Assembly (NCBI RefSeq): GCF_020911725.1
Contig: NZ_CP076620.1
Location: forward strand, 3,555,348 to 3,619,347
Length of the DNA: 64,000 nt
Reading direction: 5' to 3'
Source of the DNA: Clostridium cadaveris
Lineage (GTDB): Bacteria > Bacillota > Clostridia > Clostridiales > Clostridiaceae
The notes under the pieces are model-generated. The model did no database searches. It had not been told where the DNA came from and saw only the letters and a list, made by a program, of their open reading frames with translations. Both the position numbers and the translations under genes were made by a program. The first letter of the stretch is position 1, and the number at the start of each line of letters is the position of its first letter. Below, one piece after another: positions 53,758-63,996 of the stretch.

Positions 53758-54381
53758 ATGTCTAATAAATTTGTCTTTGACACAGCTGATATGAATTCTA
53801 TTTTTAAACTTCGTGATGCTCTTTTTATGGAACTTTATCCTATAGCTAAAGCTCATCGTCCAATAATATTTTTATGTATTGGTACGGATAGATCAACAGG
53901 GGATAGCTTAGGCCCATTAGTTGGATATAAGCTCAAATTCTTTTCACGTAAAGGAATAGATATTTATGGCAATTTAGAACAGCCAGTACACGCTAAAAAT
54001 ATAACTATCGCAATTAGCAATATAAAATCCACCTATGAAAATCCATACATAATTGCTATAGATGCCTCTTTAGGAAATATTCAAAACGTAGGAAAAATTA
54101 TTTTAGAAAATCGTCCTGTAAACCCCGGTGCCGCACTAAATAAAGATTTACCTTCTATAGGTGACTTAAGCATTACTGGAATCGTAAATATGTACGGAAA
54201 TTTAGAATTTATGATTTTGCAAAATACTAGATTAAATGTTGTAATGCAGCAAGCCGAAGTAATATCTCAAGGAATTTATCATTGTTTAGTAAAATTATTT
54301 GGAGGTAAAAAATATTCAGATTCTGATATATCTATGGAAAACTCTTTAAATTCTACATCCGATGATTTAGCAAAAGGTTGA
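53758..54381 (+). CDS. yyaC: Spore protease YyaC (DUF1256)
   Basis: A 207-residue protein with FLCIGTDRSTGDSLGPLVGY and IIAIDASLGN, the YyaC family, which is related to the germination protease GPR fold. It is a sporulation-associated gene beside spo0J/soj in Bacillus and clostridia. ATG 53758 follows the GGAGG in the hairpin; a longer frame from 53725 would start within the hairpin. Expression is likely in the forespore or mother cell, by family. Confidence 0.88.
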   Translation: MSNKFVFDTADMNSIFKLRDALFMELYPIAKAHRPIIFLCIGTDRSTGDSLGPLVGYKLKFFSRKGIDIYGNLEQPVHAKNITIAISNIKSTYENPYIIAIDASLGNIQNVGKIILENRPVNPGAALNKDLPSIGDLSITGIVNMYGNLEFMILQNTRLNVVMQQAEVISQGIYHCLVKLFGGKKYSDSDISMENSLNSTSDDLAKG

Positions 54382-54403
54382 TCTTATATTTTAAAAAAAT
54401 AAG

Positions 54404-54438
54404 AACCTCCTTTATTTTTGCTATAGGAGGTTCTTATC
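54404..54438 (-). terminator. Terminator after the DUF4446 gene
   Basis: AAGAACCTCC and GGAGGTTCTT pair around a 15-base loop. The T-run (TTTTTTT) is on the minus strand, so it serves the minus-strand gene; it also faces yyaC. Confidence 0.75.
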
Positions 54439-54504
54439 TGACAACATAAGGACATTGCATTCTTACTTTTTTATTATATTATAAAGTATTAAGAAAAGGA
54501 AGAT

Positions 54505-55002
54505 TTATTTATTAATAGCATTATTAAGTGCTTCCTCTTCTTCTTCAGATAAATCATATCTTGAAATACCTTTTTCAATTGGCTTAGCATATGTAGTACT
54601 TTCATTTCTCCCAAATATGCCTGTTAATAAAATTCCATCATTATTTTCATCAAGCATTGCTAATGAAAAACTCAAATCACTTCCAACATCTTCAAAAGCT
54701 TTATATCTTACAACCGATACTTTTTGCACACATTCTTTTATTCTTGAATCCATATCACCATACAATGCCTTAACATCTTCTGAAATCTTTTTAGATTCTT
54801 CGACTTTATTTAAATAATCAACAATTACTTCTTCAAGATTTTTATTATTTACCCCTCTTGTAACTTTTCTATACTTTGATTCTAGCTTGTTTAATGATCT
54901 AAATAACACTATTACTAATATTATTAGAAATAGAACTAGAGTCATTAATCCTATCATTATATATGGTCCAAATTCACTTATGATTTTTATGATATCCTCC
55001 AT
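54505..55002 (-). CDS. DUF4446 family protein
   Basis: A 165-residue protein with one N-terminal membrane helix (residues 15-36), a coiled-coil stretch and a C-terminal domain with SLAMLDENNDGILLTGIFGR and YAKPIEKGISRY. DUF4446 genes sit beside spo0J in clostridia. The role is unknown. Confidence 0.82.
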   Translation of the reverse strand: MEDIIKIISEFGPYIMIGLMTLVLFLIILVIVLFRSLNKLESKYRKVTRGVNNKNLEEVIVDYLNKVEESKKISEDVKALYGDMDSRIKECVQKVSVVRYKAFEDVGSDLSFSLAMLDENNDGILLTGIFGRNESTTYAKPIEKGISRYDLSEEEEEALNNAINK

Positions 55003-55022
55003 TTTAAGTCCTCCTTCAATAA

Positions 55023-55038
55023 TGTTTCACGTGAAACA
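55023..55038. promoter_or_regulatory. parS site 1
   Basis: TGTTTCACGTGAAACA, a perfect 16-base palindrome identical to the canonical Bacillus parS, the Spo0J binding site. It abuts the spo0J stop codon (55039). Confidence 0.95.
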
Positions 55039-55896
55039 TTATATTTTCATTATATCAATTATTCTCTGAAGATCATCTTCTGAATAATATTCTATTTCTA
55101 TTTTTCCTTTGTTTTTCTTACTGTTTATTATTACTTTTGTTCCAAATAATCCTTCTAATTTTTCAGTAATATCTCTATAATATGGATTCGATGGTTCTTC
55201 TTTTTTATCATTTTTATCTTCATTTTGTAGAGATTTTATAAGTTTTTCTAGTGCTCTTACAGAAAGGCCTTCATCAATAACCTTTTGTGCAATATTATAC
55301 TGCATGTCTCTATTTTCTATGCTAAGTATTACTCTCCCATGTCCTTCTGATATTACACCTTCTATTATATATTGTTGAACTCTTTCATCAAGATTCATTA
55401 ATCTCATTGTATTAGTAATAGCAGTTCTAGACTTTCCTATTCTTAAAGAAAGCTCCTCATGGGTCAAATTAAATTCTTTTATAAGTTTATAAAAAGCCTT
55501 GGCTTCTTCTATTGGATTTAAATCTTGTCGCTGTATATTTTCAATAAGTGATATTTCCATAACATCACGATTTGATAAATCCATTAAAATTGATGGAATT
55601 TCACTTATACCTGCTAGTTTAGCAGCCCTCCATCTTCTTTCACCTGCTATTATAATGTACCTATTTCCATCCTTCTTTAATATTAAAGGTTGAATTATTC
55701 CATGATCCTTTATAGATTGGCTTAATTCATAAATTTTTTGCTCATCAAAATACTTTCTAGGTTGATCTTCATTTGCTTTAATTAAATTTATATCGATTTT
55801 TAATATAGATTCAGAATTATTTTTTTCTGATTCCAATAAATCATCATCAGGTATTAATGCACCTAATCCTTTTCCTAATGCAAATTTCTTACTCAC
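55039..55896 (-). CDS. spo0J: Chromosome partitioning protein ParB (Spo0J)
   Basis: A 285-residue ParB-type CTPase clamp that loads at parS and organises the origin. The N-terminal domain has QPRKYFDEQKI, the CTP-binding GERRWRAAK, and IENIQRQDLNPIEEA. An HTH follows with RIGKSRTAITNTMRLM, then a C-terminal dimer domain. It follows soj by three bases, with parS sites at both sides of the soj/spo0J pair. Confidence 0.96.
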   Translation of the reverse strand: MSKKFALGKGLGALIPDDDLLESEKNNSESILKIDINLIKANEDQPRKYFDEQKIYELSQSIKDHGIIQPLILKKDGNRYIIIAGERRWRAAKLAGISEIPSILMDLSNRDVMEISLIENIQRQDLNPIEEAKAFYKLIKEFNLTHEELSLRIGKSRTAITNTMRLMNLDERVQQYIIEGVISEGHGRVILSIENRDMQYNIAQKVIDEGLSVRALEKLIKSLQNEDKNDKKEEPSNPYYRDITEKLEGLFGTKVIINSKKNKGKIEIEYYSEDDLQRIIDIMKI

Positions 55897-55899
55897 GCA

Positions 55900-56670
55900 T
55901 TATACCTCCTGTCTCTTCAAAAATTCATATGTTAAATCTTCATATGCTTTTGCTCCTCTACATTTATCATCATATAATGATATAGGTAGACCAAAACTTG
56001 GAGCCTCTGCTAATCTTATATTTCTTGGTATATATGATTTATATACTTTATTGCCAAAATATCTTTTTACTTCTTCTACAACTTCATTACTTAGGTTTGT
56101 TCTTCCGTCATACATACTCATTAATACGCCTTCTACTTCTAGAGATTTATTAAGTGATCTTTTTACCAACTGAATAGTGTTCACTAACTGCCCCACTCCC
56201 TCTAATGCATAAAATTCGCACTGAATAGGAATTAATACACTATTTGATGCTGTTAATGCATTAATAGTCAACACTCCTAGAGAAGGTGGACAATCTATAA
56301 AAATAAAATCAAATTTCTTTTCTAATACGCTAAGTTTATTTTTTAATATATTTTCTCTTTTCGGTTTATCTATTAATTCTACTTCTGCCCCTGCTAATTC
56401 CATGGTAGATGGAACAAGATATAGATTTTCTACTAACTGACTTTCTATAATAGTATTCTTTAAACTTATATCTTCTTCGGTCATTATATTGTATATAGAA
56501 TATTCAAGATTTTTCTTATCTACCCCTAATCCACTTGTAGTGTTTCCTTGAGGATCTATGTCTATTATTAATACTTTATATCCCTCTCGTGCTAAATAAG
56601 TACATAAATTTATTGCTGTAGTAGTCTTTCCAACTCCACCTTTTTGATTAAAAATACAAATAGTCTTCAT
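55900..56670 (-). CDS. soj: Chromosome partitioning ATPase ParA (Soj)
   Basis: A 256-residue Walker-type ATPase starting MKTICIFNQKGGVGKTTTAINL (deviant Walker A KGGVGKTT). It has DIDPQGNTTSG and FIFIDCPPSLG. It works with Spo0J on origin segregation and DnaA control. It is transcribed with spo0J. Confidence 0.96.
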   Translation of the reverse strand: MKTICIFNQKGGVGKTTTAINLCTYLAREGYKVLIIDIDPQGNTTSGLGVDKKNLEYSIYNIMTEEDISLKNTIIESQLVENLYLVPSTMELAGAEVELIDKPKRENILKNKLSVLEKKFDFIFIDCPPSLGVLTINALTASNSVLIPIQCEFYALEGVGQLVNTIQLVKRSLNKSLEVEGVLMSMYDGRTNLSNEVVEEVKRYFGNKVYKSYIPRNIRLAEAPSFGLPISLYDDKCRGAKAYEDLTYEFLKRQEV

Positions 56671-56757
56671 AATATCTTCTCTTTAATTAGAGAATACACC
56701 TCCTCTCTACAATATATTATATATTTAATACTCTAATAATTAAAGAAAAAAATAGAA

Positions 56758-56773
56758 TGTTTCACGTGAAACA
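56758..56773. promoter_or_regulatory. parS site 2
   Basis: A second perfect TGTTTCACGTGAAACA, between soj and noc and two bases from the noc stop (56776). It lies about 1.7 kb from site 1. Confidence 0.95.
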
Positions 56774-56775
56774 TT

Positions 56776-57573
56776 CTATTTTTTAGGTATTTGTATCGTA
56801 ACCTCTACATAATCATCTAAATCTTTTGAATTATACTTAGCTTTAATTCCATATTTATCGAACACTTGTTTTATTGTATTTATATATATCTTAGATGAAA
56901 ATACTCCTTTTATTCTTTTCTTTCCATCCGCAGCTACTTCTGCACTTGCAAGCTTTAATAATTCTTTCTCAACTACTTCTTCTGTCTTTTTTACATTTAA
57001 TGCTCTCTTTATGACTATATCTAAAACTTTATTTTGTAGTTCTTCATCTGGTAGTTTTAATAATGCTCTTCCATGGCGTTCAGTAAGCTTATTATCAATT
57101 AAAGATTTTCTTATATTTTCTGGCAGCTTAAGTACTCTTAGCTTATTGGCTATAGTTGACTGCTTCTTACCTATTATTTCTGCCAGCTTTTCTTGAGTAT
57201 AAGAATGTTCTTTTATTAAATTATAATATGCCTCTGCCTCTTCTAAAAAATTAAGGTCTTCTCTTTGAATATTTTCCAAAAGAGCAATTGCAGCTGAATC
57301 TCTCTCAGTTATCTCCACAATAATTACAGGAACCTCTTTTAATCCCAAAAATTTTGCAGCTCTAAGTCTTCTTTCTCCAGCAACAAGTTCATACCCCTTT
57401 TCCCCCATCTTTCTTACAGATAGCGGTTGAATTATTCCATATGTTTTTATTGATTGAGCCAGTTCAACTATTGCCTCATCGTCAAAATACTTTCTTGGTT
57501 GATACAAGTTTGGAACAATTAATTCCGGCTCCACGTAAGTTACATTATTTTGCATAATCCTACCATCCCTCAT
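56776..57573 (-). CDS. noc: Nucleoid occlusion protein Noc (ParB paralogue)
   Basis: A 265-residue ParB-family protein with QPRKYFDDEAIVELAQSIKT, VAGERRLRAAKFLGL and LENIQREDLNFLEEAEAYY. The HTH has IGKKQSTIANKLRVLKLP. Its place between rsmG and soj and its divergence from spo0J indicate Noc, which blocks septation over the chromosome. The exact start is uncertain: ATG 57555 (MQNNVTYVEPE) is an equal choice. Confidence 0.88.
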   Translation of the reverse strand: MRDGRIMQNNVTYVEPELIVPNLYQPRKYFDDEAIVELAQSIKTYGIIQPLSVRKMGEKGYELVAGERRLRAAKFLGLKEVPVIIVEITERDSAAIALLENIQREDLNFLEEAEAYYNLIKEHSYTQEKLAEIIGKKQSTIANKLRVLKLPENIRKSLIDNKLTERHGRALLKLPDEELQNKVLDIVIKRALNVKKTEEVVEKELLKLASAEVAADGKKRIKGVFSSKIYINTIKQVFDKYGIKAKYNSKDLDDYVEVTIQIPKK

Positions 57574-57660
57574 CCATTCCTTATATTTACAATTCTACAG
57601 AATTTATAATTTTCCTTTTTTTATCAGTTATTTTTTTATGACATATTTTTTTTAATATTT

Positions 57661-58383
57661 CTATTTTTTTATTTTTTTCTTATTTATAGTACTCATTTTG
57701 CGTGGATATAAATCTGGAGTACTTTTTATTTTTTCTATAATAACTAAATTATGTTTCAAGTCAGTATCTTCAATTTTGATTTCTATAACTTCCTTTATTT
57801 TTCCGCCTAATTGTCCTATAATATTTTTTGATTCTAAAATTTCTTCTTCTACTGCTGGTCCCTTTAATGCTACAAAATATCCACCAACTTTTACATATGG
57901 AATACAAAATTCACTAAGTACGCTCAAGTTAGCTACAGCCCTTGATGTAGATATATCAAATTTTTCTCTATATTCTTTTTTTCTGCTAACTTCTTCTGCT
58001 CTTCCATGAATAGTAGTGAAATTCTCTAATCCTAACTCTCCTATTACTAAGTTTAAAAAGTTTAGTCTTTTATTAAGTGAATCTAATAATACAACTTCTG
58101 ATTCTGAATTCATTATTCCCAGTGGAAGTCCTGGAAAACCAGCTCCTGTTCCAACATCAATTATTCTTACATTTCCCTTTAATCCATCAAATTTAAAAGC
58201 CTTAATGCAATCTATAAAATGTTTCTTTATTATCCCTTCATCATCAGTAATAGCAGTTAAATTTATTTTTTCATTCCATTCTTGCAATAAATTCTTATAT
58301 AAAATAAATTTATTATATGTATCATTATTAAACTGAATTTCTACATCATCAGATGCTTTCTTCATTATATCAAAGAATTCCAT
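57661..58383 (-). CDS. rsmG: 16S rRNA (guanine527-N7)-methyltransferase RsmG
   Basis: A 240-residue SAM-dependent methyltransferase with [11 protein letters not shown] and the SAM loop [17 protein letters not shown] near residue 75. [16 protein letters not shown] is also typical. It methylates G527 of 16S rRNA, and loss gives low-level streptomycin resistance in several bacteria. The C terminus is lysine-rich. Confidence 0.96.
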   Translation of the reverse strand: MEFFDIMKKASDDVEIQFNNDTYNKFILYKNLLQEWNEKINLTAITDDEGIIKKHFIDCIKAFKFDGLKGNVRIIDVGTGAGFPGLPLGIMNSESEVVLLDSLNKRLNFLNLVIGELGLENFTTIHGRAEEVSRKKEYREKFDISTSRAVANLSVLSEFCIPYVKVGGYFVALKGPAVEEEILESKNIIGQLGGKIKEVIEIKIEDTDLKHNLVIIEKIKSTPDLYPRKMSTINKKKIKK

Positions 58384-58406
58384 ATTTTTCCTCCAACATT
58401 ATATAT

Positions 58407-58436
58407 AAGAGGAGATATTTCCCTCCTCTTATATAT
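58407..58436. terminator. Hairpin between mnmG and rsmG
   Basis: ATATAAGAGGAG and CTCCTCTTATAT form a 12-bp stem without a long T-run. It may slow or process the transcript between the two genes. Confidence 0.5.
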
Positions 58437-58466
58437 TATCTTATATTTTTATTTATTGTCTACCTA

Positions 58467-60344
58467 TTAAGCCTTATATTTATGATCTAAATATATTAGT
58501 AAAACAGATATATCTGCTGGCGATACCCCTGATATTCTAGATGCTTGACCAATACTTATAGGTCTTACTGCTGTCAGCTTTTGAACCGCCTCTATTCTTA
58601 AGCTTCCTACCTCTTCATATTTTATATCGCTAGGAATCTTCTTATTCTCAAATTTTTTAAATTGCGCTACCTGTTCTAATTGTTTTTGAATATAACCTTC
58701 ATATTTAGCACATATATCAACTTGTTCTTTTACGTCTTCTGGAAGTTCAGGTCTCTCTGTATCTAATGATTCAACTTTGTAATAATCAAGCTCTGGTCTC
58801 TTTATCAATTCATAAAGGCTTATAGGCTTTCTTAATTCAACTGAACCTACTTGAACTAAAGCTTCATTCACTTCTCTTTTATTTGTTATCTGTAAATTTT
58901 TTAATCTTTTAAGTTCATTTTCAATATTTGATTTTCTCTCAATAAACTTATTATATCTTTCCTCTGTTACAAGTCCTACTTTTCTTCCCATTTCAGTAAG
59001 TCTCAAATCCGCATTATCTTGTCTTAAAATAAGTCTATATTCTGATCTTGAAGTCATCATTCTATATGGTTCATTAGTTCCCTTGGTAACTAAATCATCT
59101 ATTAAAACACCTATATATCCATCAGAACGAGTTAATATTAATGAATCTTTTCCTTGAAGTTTTAATGTAGCATTTATACCTGCAATAAGCCCCTGACAAG
59201 CTGCTTCTTCATACCCTGAAGTTCCATTTACCTGCCCAGCCCCATATAATCCTTCAACCTTCTTATATTCTAAAGTAGGCTTAAGTTCTAATGGATCTAC
59301 GCAGTCATATTCTATAGCATATCCAGTTCTCATAACCTCTACATTTTCAAGTCCAGGTATAGTCCTTAGCATTTGAATTTGAACTTCTTCAGGTAAAGAA
59401 CTAGACATTCCTTGAACATACATTTCTTCAGTATTCTCACCTTCTGGCTCAATAAATACCTGATGCTGAAGTTTTTCTGGGAATCTCATTATTTTATCCT
59501 CTATAGATGGGCAGTATCTAGGACCAGTACTTTTAATTGATCCATTATATAAAGGTGATCTATCTATATTATCCATTATTACTTTTTTAGTTTCATCATT
59601 GGTATATGTCAGCCAACATGAAATCTGTTCCCTATCTATATTTCCACTCATAAATGAAAATGGAATAATTTTATCATCACCCTTTTGTTCTACCATTTTA
59701 GAAAAATCTACTGATCTTTTATTTACTCTTGATGGCGTTCCTGTTTTAAATCTTCTAACTGATAATCCTGCATCTATTAAAGATTTTGTCAATTCATTTG
59801 CTGGTTGGAATCCATTAGGTCCACTGCTATAATTAACTTCTCCGATTATTATTCTAGATTGAAGATAAGTTCCAGATGCAAGTATTACAGCTTTTGCTTT
59901 ATATTGAGCACCAGTTTTAGTAACTATGCCTTTTATCTTACCATCTTCAATTATTAATTTAATTACTTCAGTTTGAACTATATCTAGGTTTTCTTGATTT
60001 TCTAAGATATGTTTCATTCTTTCCTGATAATGCTTTTTATCTGCTTGAGCTCTTAATGAATGAACTGCTGGTCCCTTCGATGTATTAAGCATCTTTGATT
60101 GGATAAATGTATGGTCTATATTAATACCCATTTCTCCACCTAATGCATCTATTTCTCTAACTAAATGCCCCTTTGCAGTTCCACCTATATTAGGATTGCA
60201 AGGCATAAAAGCTATATTATCTAAATTTATCGTTGCCATCATAGTTTTAAATCCCATTCTAGCTGGGGCTAAAGCTGCCTCACATCCAGCATGGCCTCCA
60301 CCTATAACAACAACATCATACTCTCCTCTAAAATATTCTTTCAT
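58467..60344 (-). CDS. mnmG: tRNA uridine 5-carboxymethylaminomethyl modification enzyme MnmG
   Basis: MnmG (GidA) works with MnmE to modify U34 of tRNAs. The 625-residue FAD protein has the dinucleotide loop [16 protein letters not shown] at the N terminus, [23 protein letters not shown] and a C-terminal helical tail. ATG 60344 with AGGTGG upstream is preferred to GTG 60353. It begins ten bases or fewer after mnmE. Confidence 0.97.
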   Translation of the reverse strand: MKEYFRGEYDVVVIGGGHAGCEAALAPARMGFKTMMATINLDNIAFMPCNPNIGGTAKGHLVREIDALGGEMGINIDHTFIQSKMLNTSKGPAVHSLRAQADKKHYQERMKHILENQENLDIVQTEVIKLIIEDGKIKGIVTKTGAQYKAKAVILASGTYLQSRIIIGEVNYSSGPNGFQPANELTKSLIDAGLSVRRFKTGTPSRVNKRSVDFSKMVEQKGDDKIIPFSFMSGNIDREQISCWLTYTNDETKKVIMDNIDRSPLYNGSIKSTGPRYCPSIEDKIMRFPEKLQHQVFIEPEGENTEEMYVQGMSSSLPEEVQIQMLRTIPGLENVEVMRTGYAIEYDCVDPLELKPTLEYKKVEGLYGAGQVNGTSGYEEAACQGLIAGINATLKLQGKDSLILTRSDGYIGVLIDDLVTKGTNEPYRMMTSRSEYRLILRQDNADLRLTEMGRKVGLVTEERYNKFIERKSNIENELKRLKNLQITNKREVNEALVQVGSVELRKPISLYELIKRPELDYYKVESLDTERPELPEDVKEQVDICAKYEGYIQKQLEQVAQFKKFENKKIPSDIKYEEVGSLRIEAVQKLTAVRPISIGQASRISGVSPADISVLLIYLDHKYKA

Positions 60345-60353
60345 TAGTTCCAC

Positions 60354-61730
60354 CTACTTCCCTAAACAAAATTCAGAGAATATCTTATCAATCAAATCTT
60401 CTTCCATAGTATCCCCAGTGATTTCTCCTAAGCTCATCCATGCACTTCTAAGATCTATTGATGCTAAATCGATAGACATCCCTATTTGTAATGTATCTAA
60501 TGCAGCTAAGCATCTTTCTTTTGCTCTATACACAGCTTCTTTGTGTCTATTGTTTGTCAAAAGCACTTCTGACATATTTATTTTTCCAGAGAAAAACATA
60601 TCTTTTATAGATGCTTTCAATTTATCTATTCCATATCCATTTTTAGCTGATATTTCAATTATATTATCTAATCCTTCTAAGCAATTCTCTGAAAGCTTTC
60701 TATCAAGATCACATTTATTTAAAAGAACTATATGCTTTTTATTTCTTATCATATCTATAATTTCAATATCTTCATCTTCTAAATCTCTACTTAGATCTAG
60801 TATTAAAACCACCAAATCTGATTCATTGATTTTTTCCCTGCTTTTTTCTACACCTATCTGCTCAACTAGATCTTCTGTATCTCTTATCCCAGCAGTATCT
60901 ATAACCTTTATAGGAATTCCATCAAAATTTATATATTCTTCAATTACATCTCTAGTTGTACCCGGAATATCAGTGACTATAGCTCTGTTTTCCATAACTA
61001 ATGAATTTAGAAGAGATGATTTTCCAACATTAGGCTTGCCAACTATAACCATATTTAATCCATCTCTTAAAATCTTCCCCTCATTAGCAGTACTTAATAT
61101 ACTGTCTATTTTTTGTAATACCTCTCGTAATTCAACTGACACACTTTCTCCTGTTGCTTCTTCTAGATCATCTTCTGGATAATCAACAGTAGCTTCTATA
61201 TGAGCTATCATTTCTAAAAGTCTCTGTCTAAGTTCATTTATTTCCTTGGAAATTTTACCTTGACTTTGTGCTAAAGCTGATTTTTGTGATAATTCAGTTT
61301 TAGCAACGATAAGATCCATTACTGCTTCTGCCTGACTTAAATCTATTCTTCCATTCAAAAAAGCACGCTTTGTAAATTCACCAGGCTCTGCAGATCTAGC
61401 CCCTGCCTTTAAAACAGCATCTAAAACTTTATTTGTACATATATATCCACCATGACAGTTAATTTCCACACAATCCTCTGCTGTAAAGCTTCTAGGTCCC
61501 TTCATATATGATATTAAAACTTCATCTATTATTTCATTTGTATCTACATCTATTATATGTCCATATCTCATTGAATAAGGTCTTATATCATTAATAATTC
61601 TATCATTAACGCCCCTAAATATAGAAGAAACTATGTTTAATGCATTACTTCCTGAAATTCTTATTATAGCAATCCCACTTTCACCCAAGGCAGTTGCTAT
61701 TGCTGCAATAGTATCAAAATCTTTTATCAT
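60354..61730 (-). CDS. mnmE: tRNA modification GTPase MnmE
   Basis: A 458-residue protein with an N-terminal folate-binding domain ([20 protein letters not shown]), a helical domain and an inserted GTPase: G1 [13 protein letters not shown]3 [11 protein letters not shown]4 NKCD. It ends in the CxGK-type FCLGK motif with the catalytic cysteine. It partners MnmG, which is the next gene. Confidence 0.97.
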   Translation of the reverse strand: MIKDFDTIAAIATALGESGIAIIRISGSNALNIVSSIFRGVNDRIINDIRPYSMRYGHIIDVDTNEIIDEVLISYMKGPRSFTAEDCVEINCHGGYICTNKVLDAVLKAGARSAEPGEFTKRAFLNGRIDLSQAEAVMDLIVAKTELSQKSALAQSQGKISKEINELRQRLLEMIAHIEATVDYPEDDLEEATGESVSVELREVLQKIDSILSTANEGKILRDGLNMVIVGKPNVGKSSLLNSLVMENRAIVTDIPGTTRDVIEEYINFDGIPIKVIDTAGIRDTEDLVEQIGVEKSREKINESDLVVLILDLSRDLEDEDIEIIDMIRNKKHIVLLNKCDLDRKLSENCLEGLDNIIEISAKNGYGIDKLKASIKDMFFSGKINMSEVLLTNNRHKEAVYRAKERCLAALDTLQIGMSIDLASIDLRSAWMSLGEITGDTMEEDLIDKIFSEFCLGK

Positions 61731-61883
61731 AAATATCCCTCCTTTTTTACTAGGGTATTTTTATTTAAAATCTACTTTAATAGTATACAAAAAATCTTTG
61801 CCATTTTAAATATTTTTAATCTGTATTTCAAGGGATTACTCCTCTTAATTTCAAATTGTTTCAAAAAATATGGATGTTTTTTA

Positions 61884-61920
61884 ATAAAAAGAAAGCCTTA
61901 AGGCTTAACTTAGGCTTTCT
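61884..61920 (-). terminator. Terminator overlapping the end of jag
   Basis: AGAAAGCCT (61890-61898) and AGGCTTTCT (61912-61920) form the stem, with TTTTTATT on the minus strand. The upstream arm includes the last codons and stop of jag. Confidence 0.8.
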
Positions 61921-62542
61921 TTAAATCCACAACAACTTTTCTATATGGTTCCTCACCCTCACTATATGTATATACATACTTATCATTTTGAAGGGTAGAA
62001 TGTATTATTCTTCTTTCATATGGATTCATTGGCTCAAGCTTAAAGCTTCTTCCATTTCTCCTTACTTTATAAGCTGTTTTTTCTGCTAATCTTTTTAAGG
62101 TTTCTTCTCTTTTTGATCTATAATTCTCGGTATCTAATACCACTCTCTTATATTCTGTTTCATGATCATTATTGATTATAAGGCTAACTAGATACTGTAT
62201 AGCATCTAATGTCTCTCCCCTGTAACCAATAATTATACCCATGCGAGGACCAGTAAGGTTTATATTAACCACATTATTCTCTTCTTTAATTCTTATTTCC
62301 GCCATTACTCCCATATTATCTAATATAGATCTTATGAATGTCTTTGCATCTTCTATATAATCTCTTTTTACAGTAACCTTTATCTTACAAGGCTTTGTTC
62401 CTATAAAACCTAAAATTCCTTTAGAGCCTTCATCTAAAACAAGAATTTCTACTTTATCCTCTGTGGTTTCTAATTGTTTCAAAGCGATTCTCTTAGCTTC
62501 TTCGATGTTTTTCCCCGAAACTTCGATTACTTTCATAGCCAT
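61910..62542 (-). CDS. jag: RNA-binding protein Jag/KhpB
   Basis: A 210-residue protein with an N-terminal Jag domain (KVIEVSGKNIEEAKRIALKQ), a KH domain (GIIIGYRGETLDAIQYLVSL) and an R3H domain (LEPMNPYERRIIHSTLQ). KhpB binds RNA with KhpA and affects cell elongation and sporulation. ATG 62542 follows AGAAGGTGGG and is preferred to GTG 62551. It is part of the rnpA-yidC-jag operon. Confidence 0.94.
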   Translation of the reverse strand: MAMKVIEVSGKNIEEAKRIALKQLETTEDKVEILVLDEGSKGILGFIGTKPCKIKVTVKRDYIEDAKTFIRSILDNMGVMAEIRIKEENNVVNINLTGPRMGIIIGYRGETLDAIQYLVSLIINNDHETEYKRVVLDTENYRSKREETLKRLAEKTAYKVRRNGRSFKLEPMNPYERRIIHSTLQNDKYVYTYSEGEEPYRKVVVDLKKA

Positions 62543-62579
62543 TTCACCCACCTTCTAATTAAAAATCCCCAATATATTA

Positions 62580-63353
62580 TTATTTATTATTCTTTTTATT
62601 ATCTTTATTATTTGCTGTATCGTTAACTTGTTTAGGATTTACTTTTCTAGTACTTCCTAGTGGCATTTTAGTATCTATAACTTCTTGCTCAGCACTCTTA
62701 TTTTTTAGCTTTGGATCAAATGCTTTAGTAAGATATGTTTGAGCCATAGACATTAAGTTGTTAGCAACCCAATATAAAACTAGGGCAGACTTAAATCTAA
62801 GTGACATAAATGCTATCATACCAGACATAAATAAGTTCATAGTACCCATTTGCTTAGCTTGAGGACCAGACTGTCCAGTACTTGCAATCTTCATTGATGC
62901 ATACTGTGTTATAAATGACAATACTGGTAATATAAAGTATTTATCTGGTTGAGATAAATCACTTATCCATAAGAAGCTTGCACCTTCAAGTCCTTGAAGA
63001 TTATAGAATACGGAATATAATGCTATAAATATAGGCATCTGTATAAGCATTGGTAAACAACCGCTCATTGGATTTATATCATATTCCTTGTAAAGCTTCA
63101 TCATTTCTTCTTGAGATTTAGCTGGATCATTTTTATATTTTTCTTGTAACTTTGTAAGTTTAGGCTGAACCTCTTGCATTTTTATTTGAGATCTAACTTG
63201 CTTAAAACTTAACGGTAATAATAATATTCTTATTATAATAGTTATAACTATTATAGTTATTCCGTAAGCAGTTCCTGGATTGCTAAATATTAGCTGAACT
63301 CCATGCTCAACGAATTGAAAAAATTCAGTCAGTATATTGGTTAAGAAATTCAA
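62580..63353 (-). CDS. yidC: Membrane protein insertase YidC/SpoIIIJ
   Basis: A 257-residue YidC/Oxa1-type insertase of the short Gram-positive kind, with five hydrophobic segments. It has the conserved arginine region in RILLLPLSFKQVRSQ and NPMSGCLPMLIQMPIFIALY. The tail is basic (Lys/Asn-rich). No lipobox cysteine is seen at the N terminus. Confidence 0.95.
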   Translation of the reverse strand: MNFLTNILTEFFQFVEHGVQLIFSNPGTAYGITIIVITIIIRILLLPLSFKQVRSQIKMQEVQPKLTKLQEKYKNDPAKSQEEMMKLYKEYDINPMSGCLPMLIQMPIFIALYSVFYNLQGLEGASFLWISDLSQPDKYFILPVLSFITQYASMKIASTGQSGPQAKQMGTMNLFMSGMIAFMSLRFKSALVLYWVANNLMSMAQTYLTKAFDPKLKNKSAEQEVIDTKMPLGSTRKVNPKQVNDTANNKDNKKNNK

Positions 63354-63374
63354 AGATTTACCCTCCTGATAACA

Positions 63375-63584
63375 TTATTTCAGCGGATCATATCCACCTT
63401 TATTAAACGGATGACATTTTAATATTCTTCTTATAGCTAAAAAACTGCCTTTCAAAGCACCATATTTTTCAATAGCTTGCAAGGCATATTGTGAACATGT
63501 AGGATAAAATCTACAAGAAGGTCCTTTCAACGGTGATATATACTTCCTGTAAAAGTTAATCATACTAATTAATATTCTCTTCAT
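63375..63584 (-). CDS. yidD: Membrane protein insertion efficiency factor YidD
   Basis: A 69-residue protein with [24 protein letters not shown] and [13 protein letters not shown], the full YidD signature (three conserved cysteines). It overlaps the end of rnpA by 20 bases and precedes yidC, the usual order. Confidence 0.96.
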   Translation of the reverse strand: MKRILISMINFYRKYISPLKGPSCRFYPTCSQYALQAIEKYGALKGSFLAIRRILKCHPFNKGGYDPLK

Positions 63585-63936
63585 TGTTATATAGGCCTGC
63601 CTTTTTAAATAAATTTATCATGGCACTCTCTACATCCCTATACTTCTTGTCTTTTAAAGCTGTCCTAGCCACAAATACAAAATCATAACCACTTTTTAAA
63701 GGAGTACTGTTCAATCTATAGCTTTCCTTTATTAATCGTTTAACCCTGCTTCGTACTACGCTCTTTCCAACTTTTTTACTTACTGAGATTCCTACCTTAT
63801 TATATATATCTCCATCTTGAAGTCGATTTCTATTATTTTTATATACATACAATACTAAAAGATTATTGGAAAAAGATTTTCCTCTTCTATAAACAGTTCT
63901 AAATTCAATATTTTTTCTCAGCTTTCTTTTTTTCAT
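63565..63936 (-). CDS. rnpA: Ribonuclease P protein component
   Basis: A 123-residue protein subunit of RNase P. It begins [20 protein letters not shown] and contains the RNR motif region [22 protein letters not shown]. It is at the origin-proximal end, and rpmH would be expected just beyond 64000. Confidence 0.96.
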   Translation of the reverse strand: MKKRKLRKNIEFRTVYRRGKSFSNNLLVLYVYKNNRNRLQDGDIYNKVGISVSKKVGKSVVRSRVKRLIKESYRLNSTPLKSGYDFVFVARTALKDKKYRDVESAMINLFKKAGLYNNEENIN

Positions 63937-63975
63937 TAAAAAACTAATTCTCCTTTTTTCCTGCTATTATTGCAG

Positions 63976-63996
63976 AAAAAGGCCACTAAAGCGGCC
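63976..63996 (-). terminator. Hairpin between the expected rpmH and rnpA
   Basis: On the minus strand GGCCGC and GTGGCC pair (one G-U) around TTTA and are followed by five T. It may attenuate transcription from rpmH into rnpA. Confidence 0.6.
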
